40,804 bases of DNA, from NCBI GenBank assembly GCA_934256705.1, contig CAKQPF010000032.1, positions 1-40,804 of the forward strand, in the 5' to 3' direction. Made by a program: the position numbers and the translations under genes. This stretch comes from an uncultured Prevotella sp. (lineage in GTDB: Bacteria; Bacteroidota; Bacteroidia; Bacteroidales; Bacteroidaceae). Under the pieces are notes generated by a model, which saw nothing but the letters and a program-made list of their open reading frames with translations, was not told the origin of the DNA and ran no database searches. Shown piece by piece: positions 24,362 through 32,103 of the stretch (the stretch's first letter is position 1; each line of letters begins with the position of its first letter).

Positions 24362-25102
24362 ATGAAACAAACCAAGTATTTCGCCCTCCTCGTGTGCCTT
24401 TTTCTGTCTGTCATAGCATTGCCTTCATGCGCTCAAAGCAATCCGAAAGCAACCTATGAACCGACATCCAACTGGCCATACCTTATAGAAGACTTTTCCA
24501 AAGGAACGATATTGCTTGCCAAGGACACGGTAAGCCGTGCCAGATTGAATATCCATCTCCGCTCTGAGAAGCTGCAATGTATTGATGAAAACGGCAATAT
24601 CGCTCAGGTAATCTTCCCGAATGTCAATGGGATAGTGATAAACAATGTCGTATATCGCTTTGTGGAAGGCAAGCCGATGCGTCAGGTTTGGGCAGAAGAA
24701 GGAATCATGCTGATGGACTATGAGTATGTGGATTTCGAGTTGATAGACAATGGTTATATGCAGGGACTTGCCAGTTATGCCCGTAATAACTCCGATGTCT
24801 CTATGCGTGCAAACTGGAATGGACACCTCAATTACAGGAATATCCACATGCCGGGAGAGTTTAATGAGTCTTATGAAGAATTGAGAGCGAAGCGTTCCGA
24901 CGGTCAGATACTGCCGCTAAAGCATACATATTATCTTGTAATAGGTGAGCAGTCATGCCGCGCAAGTCAAAAGGACTGTGAGTCAATCCTGAGCAAAGAC
25001 CAGGCGAAAAGGCTGAAGTCTTACGTCAAGGAAAAGAAACTGAAATGGAAAAACGCAGAAGACCTCAAGTCAATACTGCGCTACATGAAGCAGCAGATGT
25101 AG
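24362..25102 (+). CDS. Lipoprotein of unknown function, 246 aa
   Basis: The ATG at 24362 gives a clear lipoprotein signal (MKQTKYFALLVCLFLSVIA, then LPSC with Cys23 as the acylated residue). The mature protein is about 225 residues, mixed alpha/beta, with no catalytic motif I recognise. Notable segments are NWPYLIEDFSKGTILL, KLQCIDENGN and two cysteines in QSCRASQKDCESI. The C terminus is Lys-rich. An open frame extends upstream to 24062 but overlaps the ThiD-AraC gene and lacks any signal, so the downstream ATG is preferred. It sits between the regulator and pdxS and could belong to its regulon. Confidence 0.75.
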   Translation: MKQTKYFALLVCLFLSVIALPSCAQSNPKATYEPTSNWPYLIEDFSKGTILLAKDTVSRARLNIHLRSEKLQCIDENGNIAQVIFPNVNGIVINNVVYRFVEGKPMRQVWAEEGIMLMDYEYVDFELIDNGYMQGLASYARNNSDVSMRANWNGHLNYRNIHMPGEFNESYEELRAKRSDGQILPLKHTYYLVIGEQSCRASQKDCESILSKDQAKRLKSYVKEKKLKWKNAEDLKSILRYMKQQM

Positions 25103-25244
25103 CTGTTTTTCTACATATAAAGAGATGGTTGCTTTGTCATAATAGGAATATTATTTTCCAAAAGTGGAATATCCTTTTGCCGATACCGTTTTTAATTCAG
25201 ACCTTTGTCGCAGAAATTAAAAACCAATAAAATATATATCGACA

Positions 25245-26117
25245 ATGGAAGAAAGAGTTATTCTCAATCGTAATCTTGCCCAGATGCTGAAGGGCGGAGT
25301 GATAATGGACGTTACAACACCAGAGCAGGCACGCATAGCAGAGGCTGCCGGTGCATGTGCAGTAATGGCTTTGGAGCGTATTCCTGCTGACATCCGTGCT
25401 GCTGGTGGCGTTAGCCGCATGAGCGACCCTAAGATGATAAAGGGCATTCAGGAAACTGTCAGCATCCCAGTGATGGCAAAGGTGCGCATCGGTCACTTCG
25501 TTGAGGCTCAGATACTTGAGGCTATTGAGATAGACTATATAGACGAGAGTGAGGTATTGTCACCTGCTGATGACGTATATCACATCAACAAGCGCGAGTT
25601 TAAGGTGCCTTTCGTTTGCGGAGCAAAGGATCTCGGCGAGGCTCTTCGCCGTATCAATGAGGGCGCTACCATGATTCGTACGAAGGGTGAACCAGGAACT
25701 GGTGACGTAATCCAGGCTGTTCGCCACATGAGAATGATGCAGAGCGAGATGCGCCGCCTTACTTCTCTCAACCGTGATGAGCTCTATGAGGCAGCAAAGC
25801 AGCTTCGTGTGCCATACGAACTCGTGGAGTATGTGCATGACAACGGTAAGCTTCCGGTAGTCAATTTCGCAGCTGGTGGCGTAGCAACTCCTGCTGATGC
25901 CGCACTGATGATGCAGCTTGGTGCAGAAGGTGTCTTCGTAGGCAGCGGTATCTTCAAGAGCGGTAACCCGGAAAAGCGCGCTCAGGCCATCGTGAAGGCA
26001 GTGACAAACTATGACCAGCCTAAGATTCTTGCAGAATTGAGCGAGGACCTCGGCGAGGCAATGGTGGGCATCAATGAGAGTGAAATCCAGTTGTTAATGG
26101 CTGAAAGAGGTAAGTAA
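25245..26117 (+). CDS. pdxS: Pyridoxal 5'-phosphate synthase lyase subunit PdxS
   Basis: A 290-residue enzyme that makes PLP directly from ribose 5-phosphate, glyceraldehyde 3-phosphate and ammonia supplied by PdxT. The sequence is highly typical: LAQMLKGGVIMDV, VMALERIPADIRAAGG, and IPVMAKVRIGHFVEAQILEA carrying the active-site lysine. GAKDLGEALRRI with its second lysine follows, then MIRTKGEPGTG and the phosphate-binding FAAGGVATPADAAL and GVFVGSGIFKSG. Length is standard. It is joined without a gap to pdxT. Confidence 0.97.
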   Translation: MEERVILNRNLAQMLKGGVIMDVTTPEQARIAEAAGACAVMALERIPADIRAAGGVSRMSDPKMIKGIQETVSIPVMAKVRIGHFVEAQILEAIEIDYIDESEVLSPADDVYHINKREFKVPFVCGAKDLGEALRRINEGATMIRTKGEPGTGDVIQAVRHMRMMQSEMRRLTSLNRDELYEAAKQLRVPYELVEYVHDNGKLPVVNFAAGGVATPADAALMMQLGAEGVFVGSGIFKSGNPEKRAQAIVKAVTNYDQPKILAELSEDLGEAMVGINESEIQLLMAERGK

Positions 26118-26678
26118 ATGACACGCATAGCCATATTAGCATTGCAGGGAGCCTTTGCGGAGCATGAGAAAATGCTCCAGTCAATAGGAGTGGACACAGT
26201 GCAGATACGCAACAGAAATGACTGGGACGCTTTCATCTCTGACGAGAAAATCGAGAAGAAAGGACTCATCATCCCTGGTGGCGAGAGCACTACCATGACC
26301 CGATTGCTCCATGACCTCAACCTTTGGGATGCCGTGAAGGAAGCCATCAGTGGCGGTCTTGCAGTCTTCGGCACCTGTGCCGGACTGATAATGCTCGACA
26401 GTGAGCATCTCAATGTGATGAATATCACTGCCAAGAGAAATGCTTATGGCAGACAACTTGGCAGTTTTCTGACCAATGGAATGTTTGGCGGCAGGGAGAT
26501 TCCGATGACCTTTATACGTGCTCCTTATATAGAAAAGGTGGGTGAAGGCGTGGAAATCCTCTCCAAAGTGGATGGCAATATCGTAGCTGCAAGACAGGAC
26601 AATATGCTTGTCACCGCTTTCCATCCAGAGCTGAACGACAGCACTTTCGTGCATCAGTATTTCCTCCGACTCCTCTAA
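26118..26678 (+). CDS. pdxT: PLP synthase glutaminase subunit PdxT
   Basis: A 186-residue class-I glutaminase that feeds ammonia to PdxS. It starts TRIAILALQGAFAEHEK, has GGESTTM, the nucleophile in FGTCAGLIML (Cys in GTCAG), and the His-Glu pair in FHPELN near the end. The ATG is the base after the pdxS stop codon, so the two are translated from one mRNA in the 1:1 ratio expected for the PdxST complex. The end is followed by a weak 6-bp hairpin (GCCGAC/GTCGGC, 26702-26722). Confidence 0.97.
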   Translation: MTRIAILALQGAFAEHEKMLQSIGVDTVQIRNRNDWDAFISDEKIEKKGLIIPGGESTTMTRLLHDLNLWDAVKEAISGGLAVFGTCAGLIMLDSEHLNVMNITAKRNAYGRQLGSFLTNGMFGGREIPMTFIRAPYIEKVGEGVEILSKVDGNIVAARQDNMLVTAFHPELNDSTFVHQYFLRLL

Positions 26679-26738
26679 AAAGCGGAAACGAGAATGTGTT
26701 AGCCGACTGCAGAATCGTCGGCATTGCACAAAGCGTTA

Positions 26739-26980
26739 TATAACAACTAGGGTGTCCAGTTCCATGTTCTAGTTTTTGATTACGTTTTAGCAACTTAAAG
26801 TATTAAGAATCAATAAACTAAGTGCAAAATGCAAGGCAATTTTTGCTATCAAAAAAACTGATGTAGATTCGCACAAGATTATAGTTTACTTAGTGAATGA
26901 TTATCAATGGCTTAGATGGTTATTATACTGTTTTTGATACTAAAAATAGGAACACAGAACTGGACACCCTATATAACAAC
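26739..26980. mobile_element. MITE-like non-autonomous element (~224 bp) with terminal inverted repeats and target duplication
   Basis: The element spans 26748-26971. The left end is TAGGGTGTCCAGTTCCATGT and the right end, read inward, is TAGGGTGTCCAGTTCTGTGT, an imperfect TIR of about 20-25 bp. It is flanked by a 9-bp direct repeat TATAACAAC (26739-26747 and 26972-26980); if the outermost T and A are host bases the duplication is 11 bp (ATATAACAACT). There is no coding capacity inside, so it would need a transposase elsewhere. The IS family cannot be named from the window. Confidence 0.85.
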
Positions 26981-27000
26981 TAAGCAACAAGACCAGGACA

Positions 27001-27048
27001 TACACAAAAAGCCTCTCCACTTCTGATAGTGGAGAGGCTTTTTGTGTA
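27001..27048. terminator. Perfect bidirectional terminator between pdxT and trmN6
   Basis: A 20-bp perfect inverted repeat (27001-27020 and 27029-27048, core GCCTCTCCAC/GTGGAGAGGC, loop TTCTGATA) flanked by A5 and T5 runs. It serves both convergent genes. Confidence 0.93.
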
Positions 27049-27082
27049 TGTTTCAATTCCTGCAGAATCAGATGATGAAGCT

Positions 27083-27811
27083 TTAGAGGTAGAAATCCTT
27101 CATCAGTTCCGAGTACCAATCCGAGCGCGATCCGTCAGCATTCTGAAGGCAAAAGGTAAATTCCTGCGGCTCGACAATCCTGCCTTTCTTATATACGAGG
27201 ACATAACGCTTAGGGTCAAGTTTGCGGGGAACGCTCTTGACAGCATAGGAATATTTCAGGCAGAAACCCTTGATGAGGCATTCTGCTGAGAATTTGCTGA
27301 GCACTTCAGGCGGTATGCATACGGAGAAGACACCCTCGTCATCCAGCAGTTCGTAAGCACCGCTAATGAGTTCGCGGAATGGCAGGCTGGAAGTATGGCG
27401 TGCTCTTGTGCGGCTTTCGTCCTTACTTTCGAGGCTCTCGTCGAAATATGGCGGATTGCAGATGATGCAGTCAAAAGGCTGGAAATCAGTTTTCTTGTCC
27501 AGACGTCCTGCTACAAAGTCATGGAAAGGCGTGTGAATCAGCTGTATCTGCTTGGCGAAAGGCGACTCGGCAAAGTTCCTTTTGGCATCCATGATGGCGT
27601 TTTCATCAATGTCTATCGCTGTGATTTCAGCATAAGGACATCGCTGCGCCATCATCAATGACAGCAGACCAGTGCCCGTTCCAATATCCAATATCCTCTT
27701 TCCTCCCTCAGCCAGCGACCCGAGCAGTGCGCCGTCGGTTCCCACTTTCATTGCAGCGTTGCATTGATGAACCGTAAATTGCTTGAATTCAAAATATTCT
27801 TTCCTTCTCAT
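27083..27811 (-). CDS. trmN: tRNA1(Val) (adenine(37)-N6)-methyltransferase TrmN6/YfiC
   Basis: A 242-residue class-I SAM-dependent N6-adenine methyltransferase acting on A37 of tRNA1-Val. The sequence has KQFTVHQCNAAMKVGTDGAL near the N terminus, SAM motif I ILDIGTGTGLLSL, acidic motif II AIDIDENA, and the catalytic CIICNPPYF (NPPY). I prefer the ATG at 27811 (MRRKEYFEFKQF). The alternative upstream TTG at 27838 would put the start inside the region where transcription should begin, since a TATTTTTG box lies at 27836-27843. Confidence 0.9.
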   Translation of the reverse strand: MRRKEYFEFKQFTVHQCNAAMKVGTDGALLGSLAEGGKRILDIGTGTGLLSLMMAQRCPYAEITAIDIDENAIMDAKRNFAESPFAKQIQLIHTPFHDFVAGRLDKKTDFQPFDCIICNPPYFDESLESKDESRTRARHTSSLPFRELISGAYELLDDEGVFSVCIPPEVLSKFSAECLIKGFCLKYSYAVKSVPRKLDPKRYVLVYKKGRIVEPQEFTFCLQNADGSRSDWYSELMKDFYL

Positions 27812-27835
27812 TATTTGTACTCTTTTTTGCAGATA

Positions 27836-27843
27836 CAAAAATA
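27836..27843 (-). promoter_or_regulatory. TAnnTTTG promoter box for trmN6
   Basis: TATTTTTG on the minus strand, 24 nt before the chosen ATG. It decides between the two possible start codons. Confidence 0.6.
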
Positions 27844-27969
27844 ATGAGATTTTTTGTTTTACGCAAATAAAACTATGATAATAGAATGTGCAGATGCGAT
27901 TTTTGCGTAATTAAAGTATAAAAAATGCAAATTCCCGCGATTATTCTTCTTTTCTTCGTTATAAATGCC

Positions 27970-27977
27970 TACCTTTG
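27970..27977 (+). promoter_or_regulatory. TAnnTTTG promoter box for ilvA
   Basis: TACCTTTG, then CA, 28 nt before the ATG at 28006. It argues against the longer in-frame start at 27925. Confidence 0.6.
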
Positions 27978-28005
27978 CATCACCAAAAAAGAAAATGAAA
28001 AACAT

Positions 28006-29205
28006 ATGGAAAAACTTGACATCAAAGAAGTCTATAGTGCAGCGTTTGTGCTAAAGGACATTATCAGAAAAACTGATATCATCGCTTCTCCTCTGATGAA
28101 GAAGGACTGTGACATTTACATCAAGCCTGAAAACCTTCAGGTTACCGGTTCGTTCAAGGTCAGAGGTTCGAGTTATATGATTTCCCAGCTCTCTGATGAA
28201 GAGAAGGCACGCGGTGTGATCGCTTGTTCTGCAGGCAACCACGCACAGGGCGTTGCACTTGCTTCCCAGCGTATGGGCATCAAGAGCACCATCTGTCTGC
28301 CACAGGGCGCACCAATCTCCAAGGTAGAGGCCACCCGTAGCTATGGAGCTGAGATCTGCCTTGTGCCAGGTGTATATGATGATGCTTACCGCAGAGCGAT
28401 GGAACTGACCGAGGAGCGCAAGCAGACTTTCGTTCATCCATTTGATAATCTTCAGGTTATCGCAGGCCAGGGAACTATCGGCCTGGAGATTCTGAATGAC
28501 CTTCCTTCTACTGATGTCATCATTGTTCCAATCGGAGGCGGTGGCCTTATCAGTGGTGTGGCATTCGCTGCAAAGTGTCTGAAGCCAGGCATCAAGATCA
28601 TCGGTGTGCAGGCTGCCGGCGCTGCAAGCATGGTGCAGAGCGTCAATGACGGCAAGATAGAGTGTCTTCCATCTGTTTCCACTATCGCTGACGGTATCGC
28701 TGTAAAGCAGCCGGGCGAGAATACTTTCCAGCTGGTGAATGCTTATGTCGATCAGCTCGTTACCGTTTCCGAGGATGAAATCTGCGCTGCAATCCTCTTC
28801 CTTCTTGAGCGTCACAAGCTTATTGCTGAGGGTGCAGGTGCCGTCTCCGTAGCAGCCGCTATGTTCCGCGACCTTGAACTTGAAGGCAAGAAGACCGTTT
28901 GCGTAGTCAGCGGTGGTAATGTCGATGTGACAAGTCTCAACCGCATCATCAACCGTGGTCTGATAAAGAACGGTCGTCAGTGCACTATCTCATTCGAGAT
29001 CAGCGACCGTCCAGGCCAGTTGCTGCAGATTGCCAAGCTCGTGGCTGACCTCGGAGCTAACATCGTAGGCGTATATCATGACCGCACCACCGCTTCCGTT
29101 GCAGTAAACAGCTGTATTCTCCGTGTCACTCTTGAGACAAGAGACCAGGATCACATCGACAAGATATACAAGACGATTATGGATCACGGCTTCAAGATGG
29201 TATAA
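28006..29205 (+). CDS. ilvA: Threonine ammonia-lyase with C-terminal ACT domain
   Basis: A 399-residue PLP enzyme converting threonine to 2-oxobutanoate, the first step to isoleucine. The PLP lysine is in TGSFKVRGS. Next come SAGNHAQGVALA and the phosphate-binding loop PIGGGGLISG. The last ~75 residues are an ACT domain (ISFEISDRPGQLLQIAKLVA) for amino-acid feedback. Length and the single ACT domain match the medium TdcB/IlvA type. I start at 28006 (MEKLDIKEVY), the usual N terminus. A strong terminator lies 65 bp past the stop. Confidence 0.93.
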   Translation: MEKLDIKEVYSAAFVLKDIIRKTDIIASPLMKKDCDIYIKPENLQVTGSFKVRGSSYMISQLSDEEKARGVIACSAGNHAQGVALASQRMGIKSTICLPQGAPISKVEATRSYGAEICLVPGVYDDAYRRAMELTEERKQTFVHPFDNLQVIAGQGTIGLEILNDLPSTDVIIVPIGGGGLISGVAFAAKCLKPGIKIIGVQAAGAASMVQSVNDGKIECLPSVSTIADGIAVKQPGENTFQLVNAYVDQLVTVSEDEICAAILFLLERHKLIAEGAGAVSVAAAMFRDLELEGKKTVCVVSGGNVDVTSLNRIINRGLIKNGRQCTISFEISDRPGQLLQIAKLVADLGANIVGVYHDRTTASVAVNSCILRVTLETRDQDHIDKIYKTIMDHGFKMV

Positions 29206-29269
29206 TCCAATCAAGAAACAAATCCCGTGGGCTAACTGATTTCAGTAAACTCACATCGGATAAATAAAT

Positions 29270-29312
29270 CATTCCCTCCTTCGGACTAAGCTTTATCCTG
29301 AAGGAGGGAATG
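29270..29312 (+). terminator. Terminator of ilvA
   Basis: CATTCCCTCCTTC (29270-29282) pairs perfectly with GAAGGAGGGAATG (29300-29312), followed by TGCTTTTATAA. Confidence 0.85.
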
Positions 29313-29383
29313 TGCTTTTATAATATTTCTCCCTACTTATGGAGCAAGGAAAAAAGGAACAAAAAGGGGAAAGGAATGCTATC

Positions 29384-29500
29384 ATAAAACGATATCTATG
29401 CTTTCACGTTGCAAAAGCATAGATATTGCAACGTAAAAGCATAGATATTGGAGGGTAAAAGCATAGATATTACACGGTAAAAACTATACTTTTGCAATGT
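29384..29500 (+). repeat. 22-bp repeat array 2 (four direct units plus one inverted unit)
   Basis: Direct units at 29413-29434, 29435-29456, 29457-29478 and 29479-29500, each exactly 22 bp. The first three share AAAAGCATAGATATT followed by 7 variable bases (GCAACGT, GGAGGGT, ACACGGT); the fourth is degenerate. An inverted unit at 29384-29405 plus ACGTTGC makes a strong hairpin with the first direct unit. Confidence 0.88.
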
Positions 29501-29684
29501 GTTTATAATCAGGTGGTTACAAAGAAACTTTGCAGACGTTTTCTGTTATCGGAAAAATCGAACACTTTTGGCTCAGTAATCCCGCCCTGACAGAGCCGTC
29601 CGCTACCTACAAGCCATATCTTCTTGCATGAACATCTTTATCTGTTGACGTGGAATCAATGTGATTGCTGCGCTCCAGTAGTCC

Positions 29685-31145
29685 TCATCCTTTCCCGTCA
29701 ACAGGCTTCTCCAGAGTGAATCTTACGGTCAGACCACCGCCTGGAGTGGTCTCTGCATTGGTGGTGCCACCATGCGCAGCGACGGCATTCTTCACGATGG
29801 CGAGCCCTAATCCCGTGCCGCCAAGCTTGCGGCTTCTGCCCTTGTCAATGCGATAGAAGCGTTCGAAGATGCGCTGTTGGTGGATTGTCTCGACGCCTTG
29901 ACCATTGTCGCTGACAGTGAACTCATAGAAATCCTTGCCGTTTACCTTAGCCTCGTGGCAGGAAATTGCCAGTTTTGTGGCGCCGCCAGCGTAGGCGATG
30001 GCATTGTCTATGAGGTTTCGGAAGATACTGTATATCAGGCTTTGGTCGCCGATGACATGGAGGTCGTCAGGCAGATTGAGCACAGGCTCCATGCCTTTCT
30101 CCTGCAGTTGCAGTGCGGTGTCATCGAGAGTGTTGCGTATTATGTTTGCCACGTTGACCTTCCTGAAGTCCCTTCTCTCAGCGCCGGGAGCGTCCTCCAT
30201 CTCGTCGAGCTTTGTGAGAGCGCTCATGTCGAGCAGCAGTTTGGTCATTCTCTCGCTCTGTGCGTAGCATCTTTCCAGAAAGTGCTGTCGCTTTTCCGGG
30301 TCCATGTCCGGATTGTCGAGTATGCTTTCGAGGTATCCATGAATGCTTGCCGCCGGCGTTTTCAATTCATGAGCGGCATTCTGCGTGAGCTGTCGCTTGA
30401 TGCGCACCTTGTCTTCCTCCGAATGACGCAGCTTCCAGTAGAGCATGATGATTGTGTGGCTGATGTCTCCCAGTTCGTCATCAGGCAGTTTGCGTTCCAG
30501 TTCGTGGTCGAGTTCCTCACCTTTTTCCGCCTTGACGGCAAACTCCCGCAGATACTCTATGTGTCGGCTCACGCGCCTCGTGCTGAGATACAGCACGCCG
30601 CCGAGGAGGAATGTCACGGCGATAGCAAAGTAAATGTATGTGTTGTCAGCCTGAAGGGACTCTGTCAGTTCGGCAGAATAAGGCACTGCAGCACGTATCA
30701 CCACCTTTCCGAAGCGTGTGGCGGAATAGAAATACGTCTCATGTGTGGATTCGGACGTGCGCTTTATGTCGTAGCCACTGCCATGGTTGAACGCCTGAAG
30801 TATCTCGGTGCGCCGCAGATGGTTGCCCAGTGCGCTCACATCATTATTATAACTGTCGAGCAGCACGCGTCCGTCAGAGCCTATGATGGTGACGCGAAGC
30901 CCCTCCACCTCATGTCTTGCCACGTAATCATGGAAGCATTTGGGATTGAGAAGGCTGTCTTCGCCCAGCGACTGCATCATTTCATAGTTGAACATCTGCA
31001 GCCGCGAGTGCATTATATCAATCTTGTATTCCTTCTCTCTCTGGTATTGATATACGCTGAAGCATACGGCGAAGAGCAGGAACACGCCGCCCACGCTCGC
31101 CATGAGGTTCTTCTGGAACGACTTAATTCTCAAAGCAGTAGCCAT
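29685..31145 (-). CDS. Membrane sensor histidine kinase (PhoR/OmpR-partner type)
   Basis: A 486-residue kinase. The first membrane helix is near residues 15-33 (MASVGGVFLLFAVCFSVYQ) and the second near 168-190 (IYFAIAVTFLLGGVLYLS). They enclose a ~135-residue periplasmic sensor. A HAMP-like linker follows, then HisKA with the phosphorylated histidine in NAAHELKTPAASIHG. The ATPase domain has NLIDNAIAYA, DNGQGVE and GGTGLGLAIVKN. The ATG overlaps the end of the response-regulator gene by 23 nt, so the two are co-translated. The stimulus is unknown. Confidence 0.93.
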   Translation of the reverse strand: MATALRIKSFQKNLMASVGGVFLLFAVCFSVYQYQREKEYKIDIMHSRLQMFNYEMMQSLGEDSLLNPKCFHDYVARHEVEGLRVTIIGSDGRVLLDSYNNDVSALGNHLRRTEILQAFNHGSGYDIKRTSESTHETYFYSATRFGKVVIRAAVPYSAELTESLQADNTYIYFAIAVTFLLGGVLYLSTRRVSRHIEYLREFAVKAEKGEELDHELERKLPDDELGDISHTIIMLYWKLRHSEEDKVRIKRQLTQNAAHELKTPAASIHGYLESILDNPDMDPEKRQHFLERCYAQSERMTKLLLDMSALTKLDEMEDAPGAERRDFRKVNVANIIRNTLDDTALQLQEKGMEPVLNLPDDLHVIGDQSLIYSIFRNLIDNAIAYAGGATKLAISCHEAKVNGKDFYEFTVSDNGQGVETIHQQRIFERFYRIDKGRSRKLGGTGLGLAIVKNAVAAHGGTTNAETTPGGGLTVRFTLEKPVDGKG

Positions 31146-31818
31146 AGCCTACACGGGTTTTGATTAGTTTTCCGTAGTCGCCTATCTTCTTTCTCAGTCG
31201 GGTGATGTTGACATCCACCGTGCGGTCCTGCACATAGACGTCGCGTGGCCAGCATCTTTCCAGCAGGTCTTCACGTCCGAACACCCTGTTCGGCTTGCGG
31301 AGGAAGAGGGAAAGCAGTTCAAATTCCAGTTTGGTGAGAGCCACTTCGTCCCCGTCCACCGTTGCGGTCTTGGAGTCTAAGTTGAGCATAATGCCCTCAT
31401 ATCTGACGATATTGCTCTCTTTTTCCTCCACCTCTTTGGCATGTTTCGTCGCGGAGGCAGTTCTTCTGAGCACGGCTTTCACTCTCGCTTTCACCTCTTT
31501 CATCATTAGCGGCTTGGCGATATAGTCGTCGGCACCGATGTTAAGCCCTTTCACGGTGTTGTCTTCACTGTCGAGTGCAGTGATGAAAATGATAGGAATA
31601 TCGGCAGTTTCCGGGTTGTCCTTCATCTTTCTCGCCATCTGGAAACCGGACATTTCGCCCATCATCACGTCGAGAAGGATGAGGGAAAATTCGGTCAAGG
31701 GGAGAGCAAGCGCCTCCTCGGCAGAGTTTGCAGTCACCACTTCATATCCTTCTGTCTCAAGGTTATACTGGAGTATCTCACAGATATCCTGCTCGTCATC
31801 TACAACAAGAATTTTCAT
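31123..31818 (-). CDS. OmpR/PhoB-family response regulator
   Basis: A 231-residue regulator. The receiver domain (1-120) has the acidic pair VVDDEQD, phospho-acceptor Asp50 in LILLDVMMG and the lysine in ADDYIAKPL. The winged-helix DNA-binding domain (about 135-230) has LTKLEFELLSLFLRKPNRVF and VDVNITRLRKKIGDYG. It precedes and overlaps the histidine kinase gene. A TACTTTTG box lies just upstream. Confidence 0.95.
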   Translation of the reverse strand: MKILVVDDEQDICEILQYNLETEGYEVVTANSAEEALALPLTEFSLILLDVMMGEMSGFQMARKMKDNPETADIPIIFITALDSEDNTVKGLNIGADDYIAKPLMMKEVKARVKAVLRRTASATKHAKEVEEKESNIVRYEGIMLNLDSKTATVDGDEVALTKLEFELLSLFLRKPNRVFGREDLLERCWPRDVYVQDRTVDVNITRLRKKIGDYGKLIKTRVGYGYCFEN

Positions 31819-31840
31819 AACTTATCAGATTTGTGTGGTG

Positions 31841-31848
31841 CAAAAGTA
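31841..31848 (-). promoter_or_regulatory. TAnnTTTG promoter box for the two-component operon
   Basis: TACTTTTG on the minus strand, followed by CA, 22 nt before the response-regulator ATG. Confidence 0.65.
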
Positions 31849-31906
31849 ATAATATTCTGTGAAAAAGACGAAAGAATATCATTACAAATTGGTTACAATC
31901 GCCTTT

Positions 31907-32103
31907 AAGTGACGGTGAAAAATAAATTGGTATGATTTGAGCCTCATATTCTTGAGATATTTTCTTCACTCGAAGAGGGAGTATAGCGGGCTATATGACC
32001 GATGAGAGGGAAGAAAATATCCAAAAAGATGAGGTTGCAGCCATATATTGATTATGGTACATTTTTCACTCAAATCGTACCAAGTTTTTTTTTACCGTCA
32101 CTT
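31907..32103. repeat. 197-bp imperfect palindrome / fold-back element
   Basis: Outer arms start AAGTGACGGT (31907-31916) and end ACCGTCACTT (32094-32103), and the similarity continues inward for about 35 bp (GGTATGATTTGAG / CTCAAATCGTACC). Inner arms share CCTCAT and a perfect 12-bp GATATTTTCTTC / GAAGAAAATATC. The centre is TATAGC-GG-GCTATA. The right arm carries about 34 extra bases. No coding capacity. The right end overlaps the TGA stop of the MATE gene. It could be a MITE or a very large RNA hairpin. Confidence 0.8.

Larger units (their letters stand above)
29206..29684. other. 479-bp convergent intergenic region
   Basis: No gene. It contains the ilvA terminator (29270-29312) and the second 22-bp repeat array (29384-29500). 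The remainder, 29501-29684, shows nothing I can identify. Confidence 0.6.

Noticed and set aside
27812..27838. TTG start giving trmN6 nine extra residues
   Set aside because: The TAnnTTTG box at 27836-27843 would place that start at or before the transcription start; the ATG at 27811 fits the family better.
29877..31163. Plus-strand open frame of 428 codons opposite the histidine kinase
   Set aside because: The minus strand encodes an unmistakable kinase with all motifs; the plus-strand frame has none and is a shadow.
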